Below are positions 58,031-64,000 of a stretch of 64,000 bases of DNA, piece after piece (position 1 is the stretch's first letter; every line of letters starts with the position of its first letter). The position numbers and the translations under genes were made by a program. Location: the NCBI GenBank assembly GCA_018401555.1, contig JAGYKP010000084.1, positions 202,847-266,846 of the forward strand. The letters run 5' to 3'. The stretch is from Halomonas sp. (lineage in GTDB: Bacteria; Pseudomonadota; Gammaproteobacteria; Pseudomonadales; Halomonadaceae). The notes under the pieces were generated by a model, which did not search any database, was not told the DNA's origin, and saw nothing but the letters and a program-made list of their open reading frames with translations.

Positions 58031-58417
58031 GTTGTGGATTCCTGTTCCGCCTGAGTGGATCCCCGGTGGTGCGCCGATGACAGACCCTGTGTCATGGGCT
58101 TGACCGGTGTCCACAAAGCCTAGTGGCGTGACGGGGCCGCTACCGTGCGCTAGCGTACACGGCATGCGCCTCGATCCTTGCGCCTCTGGCGAGGTGCTGG
58201 TGGGGCTCGTTAGCCCTCGGGTTTTTCTCATTTAATCAATTGGTTGTTGGCTGCTCATGGTGCATGAGTCAGCCATGTTGCCTGTCAAGGGATGTGATCA
58301 GGTGCGAGATTGGTCAGGAGGTCCGGCGGCCGTCTCGCCTTACTAAGGCACCGACGGGCAAGTCCCCGCTCTTCGACCTGCTGTCGGAGGAGGCTTGCTC
58401 GATATGGGAGTGTGTAT
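58031..58417. other. Divergent regulatory region between the GGDEF and Crp-like genes
   Basis: 387 bases without a gene. It contains a small stem GGGCT/AGCCC (58203-58216) with a downstream T run, and a large interrupted palindrome at 58249-58274 (see separate entry). Confidence 0.5.
58249..58274. promoter_or_regulatory. Operator-like palindrome upstream of the Crp-like gene
   Basis: GGCTG-CTCATG-GTG-CATGAG-T-CAGCC: 11 paired bases in two arms, with one extra base. It is placed 144 bases before the Crp-like start codon, consistent with autoregulation or with control of the divergent pair. Confidence 0.45.
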
Positions 58418-59146
58418 ATGGCCCTGCAACATGATCCGCGTCAGAACCACCTGCTGGCGGCCCTGTCGAGGGATGAATATGAGCGCCTGGCGCCGCATCT
58501 GGAGTGGGTCGAGCTGAAGCTCGGGGATTCGCTTGTCGAGTCGGAGAAGGTGATGCGCCATGTCTATTTTCCGACGGACTCCATCGTCTCTTTACTGTGC
58601 GTCATGGAGGACGGTGATTCGACGGAGATAGCCGTTGTCGGCTTCGAGGGGATCGTCGGTATCTCGCTGTTCATGGGCGGTGAAACCACGCCCAGCCGAG
58701 CCGTCGTCCAGAGTGCCGGGAGTGCCTATCGACTCAAGGGGCAGTTGATGAAGGATGAGTTCGAGCGCGCATCGACACTCCAGCACCTGTTCCTGCGCTA
58801 CACCCAGGCCCTGATCACCCAGATGGCGCAGACGGCGGTATGCAACCGACATCACAGCCTGGATCAGCAGCTGTGTCGCTGGCTATTGCTGAGCCTGGAT
58901 CGCCTGCCAACCAACGAGCTGGTCATGACCCAGGAACTGATCGCCAATATGCTCGGGGTCAGGCGAGAGGGTGTCACCGAATCGGCCGGTAAGCTGCAGA
59001 GAGCCGGGCTGATTTCCTACCATCGCGGACGCATCAAGATTCTCGACAGGCCCGGCCTGGAAGAGCGGGTCTGTGAGTGCTACGCGGTCGTCAAGAGGGA
59101 GTACGATCGCCTGCTGAGCTATCAACGCTCCAGGTCAGAGGCGTGA
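58418..59146 (+). CDS. Crp/Fnr family transcriptional regulator
   Basis: 242 residues: cyclic-nucleotide-binding-like beta barrel (RHVYFPTDSIVSLLCVMEDGDSTEIAVVGFEGIVGI) and a C-terminal winged helix (MTQELIANMLGVRREGVTESAGKLQRAGLISYHRGRIKILD). No N-terminal Fe-S cysteine cluster, so not a classical FNR. Ligand unknown. The ATG at 58418 is the first plausible start; the ribosome-binding site is weak. Confidence 0.85.
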   Translation: MALQHDPRQNHLLAALSRDEYERLAPHLEWVELKLGDSLVESEKVMRHVYFPTDSIVSLLCVMEDGDSTEIAVVGFEGIVGISLFMGGETTPSRAVVQSAGSAYRLKGQLMKDEFERASTLQHLFLRYTQALITQMAQTAVCNRHHSLDQQLCRWLLLSLDRLPTNELVMTQELIANMLGVRREGVTESAGKLQRAGLISYHRGRIKILDRPGLEERVCECYAVVKREYDRLLSYQRSRSEA

Positions 59147-59183
59147 AATAACCCTCCCGTTGTTGTGGGGTTGCCAAGGCGGG

Positions 59184-59286
59184 GGTGCCGAAGGTAGGGC
59201 ACCGTTGGACGTGGCGTGCACTACTCCTGTCCGGGCTAGGATGGCTGAGGTGAGGAGTCACACAGCAGGGGGCACGATGTGCCCCC
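59184..59286. terminator. Hairpins between the Crp-like and PRC-barrel genes
   Basis: GGTGCC/GGCACC (59184-59203) and a perfect 8-bp GGGGGCAC/GTGCCCCC (59268-59286) lie between the convergent genes. T tracts are poor. Confidence 0.5.
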
Positions 59287-59304
59287 CGATGAGGGTGGGA
59301 TAAA

Positions 59305-59787
59305 TCAATCGCGCTCGTACTTAGGCGAGTTGCGCAGTGCTTCCTCTTCAATATCCGTATAGAGCATGAGTTCGTCTTCCTCCATGCCGTATTCGATATA
59401 ATCCCAGCCGAGTCCCGCAGACTGTCCACCAAGACCGAGGAATCCACTAGTCTCCACAACAACCCCGACAACACTGCCATCCTTGCCGATGAGAAGGTCC
59501 TGGACTTCGCCGACGTCCTCGTCCGAATTGCGGTGCTTGATGTTGTTGCCGATGATGTCGGTGGCGTAGATCGCCCCTGAGGGCTTGACGTCAAACTGCG
59601 GCTTTCCAGCGCGCTGCCTGTCGGCATTGTCCTTGTTGGCACTTTCCATCCCTGCCTGCTGCTCTTTGGCCGGATGCTCCGCATCTATTTCCGTATTGTC
59701 ATGACTCTCTGCGAAAGCGGATGAGCTGAGTACGAATGCCGGGGCAATGGCGGCTGAAAGGATCAATGCGGTTATCTTTTTCATCAT
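59305..59787 (-). CDS. Exported PRC-barrel protein
   Basis: 160 residues: signal peptide (MMKKITALILSAAIAPAFVLSSSAFA), a polar linker, then a PRC-barrel (AIYATDIIGNNIKHRNSDEDVGEVQDLLIGKDGSVVGVVVE). An acidic C-terminus follows. Expected periplasmic location. Function unknown. A second PRC-barrel gene lies at 60426. Start at 59787 has GGAGAAAC upstream. Confidence 0.82.
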   Translation of the reverse strand: MMKKITALILSAAIAPAFVLSSSAFAESHDNTEIDAEHPAKEQQAGMESANKDNADRQRAGKPQFDVKPSGAIYATDIIGNNIKHRNSDEDVGEVQDLLIGKDGSVVGVVVETSGFLGLGGQSAGLGWDYIEYGMEEDELMLYTDIEEEALRNSPKYERD

Positions 59788-60228
59788 TGTTTCTCCTCTG
59801 CTTGACGGCATTCTGCCGGACCCTCTTGGGTCAAGAGCACAACCCATGATCGCTGGGTTTGCTGTTCCAGCTTGGTAATATGTGGAAGGTGCGTCTGTAT
59901 GGTAGCGAACACATGACTGTCCTGTGGGGCCGGACCCCCTTGACGTTTCGGTCTCCCTTGCGGGTAGGAGTTGTTTCGTTTCAAATATTTAAGGTTGAGT
60001 AGTCGGGATCTCTTTGCTCTCTTTGTGCCATTTATATGCGTAATGAATATAATGCCGGGGAGGAATTTTTAAGTGCTTTTTGTTGTAAATTTATTTTAAT
60101 AATGACTCTGCATGTGTTGGGTAGCGCACCGACCAGTCATGAATCTTCAGATATATTCAATTCTCACCCTCATGCGAATGGATGTAGTGAGGGGAAAGTC
60201 AGAGTGGCATGAGAATGGAGATAAGATT
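59788..60228. other. AT-rich divergent region before csbD
   Basis: 441 bases, clearly more AT-rich than the rest of the window. It holds the leaders of the PRC-barrel gene (minus) and the csbD operon (plus). A 66-codon minus-strand frame overlapping the PRC start shows no family features. Promoters were not assigned. Confidence 0.5.
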
Positions 60229-60429
60229 ATGAACAAGAGTCAGGTAGAAAGTCGTGCCAACGAGACGAAAGGCAAGGGAAAGGAGGTTGTCGGGAAGGTG
60301 TCCGGTGACGAAAATGCCGAGCGAAAGAGCGAGGGTAAAAAGGGTGAAGACAAGGCAGGTGCCGTGTTAGGGGACCTCAATCGCGATTCCGTAAAGAGTG
60401 ATAAATCAAACAGGAAGGATCAGAAATGA
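60229..60429 (+). CDS. CsbD family stress protein
   Basis: 66 residues, very hydrophilic (Lys/Glu/Gly/Asp-rich), with the CsbD pattern NETKGKGKEVVGKVSGDENAERKSEGKKGEDKAG. Members are general-stress proteins of unknown mechanism. The start at 60229 follows GGAG; the upstream extension is not supported. It overlaps the next PRC-barrel gene by 4 bases. Confidence 0.85.
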   Translation: MNKSQVESRANETKGKGKEVVGKVSGDENAERKSEGKKGEDKAGAVLGDLNRDSVKSDKSNRKDQK

Positions 60430-60818
60430 GCTATTCACCGACACAGCAGAAGACGGGGTACGCTGCAGAAAACAGCGTGCAGGGCATGGCCACGCTACTG
60501 AGTGCCGCTACTGTTACAGGGGATGAAGTTCGTAACTTGCAGGATGAAACCCTAGGCAAGATACAGGATCTAATGCTCGATATGGTCGAGGGTAAGATAA
60601 TTTATGCGGTCCTGGCTTCGGGCGGTATCCTGGGAATGGGCGGTCAGCTTTTTGCTATTCCCTGGAAAGCCTTGAAGCTCGACAAGCAGAATCATCGCTT
60701 CACGCTCGACGTCGATGTTGATCGCTTGAAAAGTGCGCCGGGATTCGACAAGGATCAATGGCCAGATATGGCCGACCCCACCTGGCATTCGGCAGTCGAG
60801 TCCTACTATACACGATGA
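60426..60818 (+). CDS. PRC-barrel domain protein, cytoplasmic
   Basis: 130 residues with a PRC-barrel (SAATVTGDEVRNLQDETLGKIQDLMLDMVEGKIIYAVLASGGILGMGGQLFAIPWKAL) and a short C-terminal extension rich in Trp, Pro and Tyr. No signal peptide. Translationally coupled to the CsbD gene (ATGA overlap). Confidence 0.85.
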   Translation: MSYSPTQQKTGYAAENSVQGMATLLSAATVTGDEVRNLQDETLGKIQDLMLDMVEGKIIYAVLASGGILGMGGQLFAIPWKALKLDKQNHRFTLDVDVDRLKSAPGFDKDQWPDMADPTWHSAVESYYTR

Positions 60819-60896
60819 ACGGACAAGGCAGGAGGCTTGATTAGCCTTCTGCTTTATCTTTTCAAGGTTTAGACTTTGTAATGCTTCAATAAATTT

Positions 60897-62056
60897 ATGC
60901 AGGAATTCACGGTGCTTCACTACCGGCGGGACCCCCTGGCGAATGGGGTGAAAGTTGCCAGTCAACAACCTCCCTCGGCAAGGCCTGTAAAGCGCCTTTT
61001 CAATGCTCTTGAGCTTCGCTTATTTCGCTATACGGCGGTTCTATCTTCCCTGGTTATACTGACCGCACTTGTCGGAATCATCCTGTGGACACTTGGTTGG
61101 ACACTCAATGTTTTCTACAACCTGCTTCTTCCACTCGCGGTAGCCGGTGTTCTATCGCTGGTGCTTCACCCTGTTGTTGATCTTCTCGAAAAGCGCCTTC
61201 ACTTGCCACGATTATTGGCCATAATTTTTCTAATGGTGGCCTTCTTTATTGGTGTCGGTGGCTTGATTTACGCGCTGGTTCCCATTTTGCTCAGTCAAAT
61301 TGTTCAGTTGATGACAGTTCTGCCCGATGCTCTAGAAAGATTGCTGGATAATTTCTCAACACACTTCCCAGGAGTCAGCTCCATGATCTCCTCGAGTATG
61401 GAAAGCAGTGGTGCGGGAAGGTCCCCAAGCCCGTTCTTGAAAACCCCAGCGAGGCGATCCTGTCCTATCTTGGGCTTCTGGCAGGCATCAGCTTCGTACC
61501 CCTTTTCCTTTTCTTCTCACTCCTCTCCGGTGACTTGCTTCGGAGGCAGGCATCCGAAGTGCTGTCGATATTTCGTGAGGCCACTCAGCGAAAATCACTG
61601 TATTTCATGGATGTGTTCTTGGGGTATGTGAGCGCCTTCTTTCAAGGCCAGTTGATCATTGCTTTGTGTATGGGAATCTTGTATGCCATAAGTTTTATGC
61701 TGATCGGCCTAGACTTTGGTGTATTAGCAGGGTTGGTGCTCGGGCTGTTGAATATTGTCCCTTTCCTTGGCAGTTTGATAGGCCTGCTGGTGGTCTTGCC
61801 GATGGCCTATCTACAGCCGGATGGCGGTGTTGAATTGCTGTTCCTGGCCGGGCTGGTATTCGCGGGAGTGCAGCTAGTCGAAAGCTGGCTCCTGACACCT
61901 AAAATCATGGCCAACCGTTCGGGCCTACATCCCGTCACTTGTGGTTATTTCACTTTTCTTCTGGGGTACGGTGCTGAGCGGAATCATCGGACTTGATACT
62001 CGCTGTGCCCCTTGACGGCATTTCTTTGTCGCTATCTGGCGCGAAATAAAGATTAG
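60897..62056 (+). CDS. AI-2E transporter family permease (several frameshifts)
   Basis: PerM/YdiK-type membrane protein of about 385 residues. N-terminal helices (VILTALVGIILWTLGWTLNVFYNLLLPLAVAGVLSLVL and AIIFLMVAFFIGVGGLIYALVPILL) are followed by the C-terminal core YVSAFFQGQLIIALCMGILYAISFMLIGLDFGVLAGLVLGLLNIVPFLGSLIG. Shifts occur near 61420, 61530, 61935 and 62005; the true ending (TAFLCRYLARNKD) stops at 62056. Substrate unknown; most members do not move AI-2. Confidence 0.82.
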
Positions 62057-62092
62057 CCTGAAACGGACGCTGAGCAATAGAGATGAAAGGCC

Positions 62093-62608
62093 ATGAAGAT
62101 AGCGCTTGAAAATATCGATGGCTGGAAAGCGATTCTGAAAGGTAAGGTTGAAGTTGACCTTTCCACGGCTAAGGGAGTTAGCCTTGTCCCGAGCAATGTC
62201 ACCGGTGATGCAGGAGTTGTAGATAATACATATACGGGAATACGTTTCGCGGTCCAAGAAAGTCGCAATAACTACGATTCTTCTAGCTTAGAGGTGAAAG
62301 CTATGAGGGCTCCTGGTCATGGTCTGGAGGTTCGCTTTGATTATACGATAACACCAAGGTCACTTCTTCCCGGCTTCAAGAAGAAGCTGAATGTAAGTAT
62401 TGACAGCCGAAGGGTATATTGCGAAAAAATAAGCGATGAAATGTTAGAAGAGTCAGGTCCAGATTCTTGTACGGATTTCGGCGTTCCTTCCTGTTGCGGA
62501 ACCCATCGGCCTGGTTATTCCAGTTTGATACTGACTTCAGAACGAAGTCGATCTCTGGTTCTGGATACAAGTCTCGCTCGGGGCAAGGCACCCTACCCGT
62601 CCTGGTGA
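62093..62608 (+). CDS. Hypothetical protein, no recognised family
   Basis: 171 residues as written. The first ~110 (MKIALENIDGWKAILKG through FKKKLNVSIDSRRVYCEK) look like a beta-rich soluble domain. The last ~45 are of odd composition, and another frame in the same stretch gives a hydrophobic run (ILVRISAFLPVAEPIGLVIPV). A frame that starts inside it continues to 62673. A frameshift near 62455 is therefore likely, with a membrane-associated end. An AGAGATGAAAGG precedes the ATG. Confidence 0.4.
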   Translation: MKIALENIDGWKAILKGKVEVDLSTAKGVSLVPSNVTGDAGVVDNTYTGIRFAVQESRNNYDSSSLEVKAMRAPGHGLEVRFDYTITPRSLLPGFKKKLNVSIDSRRVYCEKISDEMLEESGPDSCTDFGVPSCCGTHRPGYSSLILTSERSRSLVLDTSLARGKAPYPSW

Positions 62609-62786
62609 AGATGTCGATATGGACTTTTCACGACAGCAAATTGATTGCCAATATACACCAAGGATTAAGATAGAGTAGGAAAAAATTTTATGGAGCCTGG
62701 CAAGGTTTGATGCGTGAGGTATGGCTGATTTCCGGCCTTGTGCTTCAGCGGTATATACATAACAGTTCTGTTTCAAGGATGAGCCA

Positions 62787-64000
62787 ATGAACTTGTCAAT
62801 CGCCAAAGAAAATCCTCATGTTTATTCTGCAGTTAGTGAATTACATGCCCATGCCGAAATCTTGCAGTCGGAGTCCTTGACCGATTTGCTGGGGGGCGAT
62901 CATGCCTCTGCCAATTCCCGTTGGAGGGCGCATGCTCTTTCACACACTTTCGATAACCTAGGTGTCGATTTCAGTAAGCAGCGCCTGACGATTAAATCCA
63001 TGTCACTGCTGAAAGAGTGGGCAGAAAGTTGTGGATTAGTTGAAAAACGACGTGCATTTTTTGCGGGCGAAAAAGTGAATACATCTGAAAAGCGTGCAGC
63101 TTTGCACATGGCGGCCAGATGGCCAGAAAAAGTGATGCCCCGGCAGGTATGGAAGCCAGCTGGACTCTTGCCAGAGACAGCGGGGACGCATGGCTGAAAT
63201 GGTCAATCGCTTACATTCAGGTGCTTGGTATGGTGCGACGGGGGAGAAAGTTACTGATGTAGTGCACAGTGCCGTGGAGGGTCCAGACCTCGACCTAAAT
63301 TGGTCAGCAATGCCCTGGCAGACCTACCCAGTGCTGAGAAAGTCGCAGTGCATTATGTTTCTTACCATGGATGGTTCTCAGCTGTTGCCATTGATGGAGA
63401 GTTTGAATCCGGCGACGACTCTACTGGTACTGGCATCAAAATCTTTTACCACAGAAGATACACAGTTCAATGTCCGTACGGCACTCGCCTGGTTAAGCCA
63501 TGCACTGCAAGTGGATGAGGTTACGGTTTGCGCTCACCAACCTGATTGTGGTGTGTCAACCAGTCGCGAGAAAATGATTGGGTTTGGTATCCTGAGAGTC
63601 ACCAGCTTTTGTTCAAGGAGTGGATTGGTGGACGCTTCTCGATATGGTCACCCATAGGCATCAGCGTAGCCATGCAACTGGGTATGAAAGAATTCAATGA
63701 ACTGCTTGCGGGCGCACATGCCATGGATAAGCATTTTATAGAGGCGCCAACCGAAGAGAATCTACCCGCGCTATTGGCGTTGATCGGTGCTTGGAATTGC
63801 CAGTTTTTGAAGATTCCTACACATGCAGTCCTTCCCTACGATGGGCGTCTAAAGATCTTTCCAGCTTATCTTCAGCAGTTGGAAATGGAGTCTAATGGAA
63901 AGAGCGTGAAGTTAGGGCGGCGGATCGGTCACTCATCCCACCCGCCCTATTCTGTGGGGAGGTCTTGGCCCCTGATGGTCAGCATGCGTTTTACGGCTCT
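62787..64000 (+). CDS. pgi: Glucose-6-phosphate isomerase, 5' part (frameshifted, cut by window edge)
   Basis: Interconverts glucose-6-P and fructose-6-P. Recognisable pieces in order are [74 protein letters not shown]-type [55 protein letters not shown] (63640-63700) and [18 protein letters not shown] (63790-63840). The frame changes at least five times. It runs off the right edge. Confidence 0.88.

Noticed and set aside
59784..59984. 66-codon minus-strand frame upstream of the PRC-barrel gene
   Set aside because: Overlaps the PRC-barrel start in another frame, no family features and no ribosome-binding site.

Overview
The window is GC-rich gammaproteobacterial chromosome, most likely Halomonadaceae (Halomonas-like). 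This is inferred from gene order (recA-recX-alaS-lysC-csrA-tRNA-Ser/Arg; ccmABCDEFGHI-smc-zipA-ligA; scpAB-rluB), from a complete Na+-pumping oxaloacetate decarboxylase set and from acidic protein composition. No species can be named from the sequence alone. Apart from the last 4 kb it is ordinary housekeeping chromosome, with no phage, CRISPR array, insertion sequence or integrase.

Layout. 0-8.2 kb: DNA repair and translation (mutS start, pncC, SOS-boxed recA, recX, alaS, lysC, csrA). 8.3-8.8 kb: tRNA-Ser and two tRNA-Arg genes followed by three stem-loops. 8.8-13.5 kb: dusC and oadGAB. 13.5-14.7 kb: a LexA/UmuD-like autoprotease without a DNA-binding domain, under its own LexA box and coupled to yigZ. 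14.8-22 kb: cytochrome c maturation operon. 22-29.8 kb: smc, zipA, ligA, yheU. 29.8-35.8 kb: mnmC, a YciI-like gene, rnm, yciO, a voltage-gated K+ channel with a zinc ribbon, and a CYTH phosphatase. 35.9-39.6 kb: DUF47-pit, an 8-bp tandem repeat, argA. 39.6-43.9 kb: a large noncoding region followed by a GlrK-YfhG-GlrR-type sensor operon. 44-49.4 kb: peroxiredoxin, xseA, guaB, guaA. 49.7-56.5 kb: small or decayed genes, GST, PsiE, an oxidoreductase, a cold-shock protein, scpA-scpB-rluB and two tRNA-Lys. 56.6-64 kb: a tiny membrane peptide, PAS-GGDEF, a Crp-like regulator, then a visibly more AT-rich stretch with PRC-barrel and CsbD stress proteins, an AI-2E-type permease and the start of pgi.

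The most interesting locus is the gene-free stretch 39560-40343, just upstream of the GlrK/GlrR-type genes. It carries three sites resembling the GlrR operator (GTC-N10-G[A/C]C), a near-consensus sigma-54 promoter, a long stem-loop beginning at the predicted start, and a strong Rho-independent terminator ending before the kinase gene. This is the architecture of enterobacterial glmY next to glrK, and suggests a sigma-54/GlrR-controlled small RNA here.

A second overall feature is the number of single-base frameshifts (more than 30, in about 20 genes including essential ones such as smc, ligA, zipA and ccmF), plus one in-frame stop in ccmI. Intact genes lie between them. This looks like uncorrected sequencing error in a draft assembly rather than gene decay, so frameshifted genes are annotated over their full reconstructed span.
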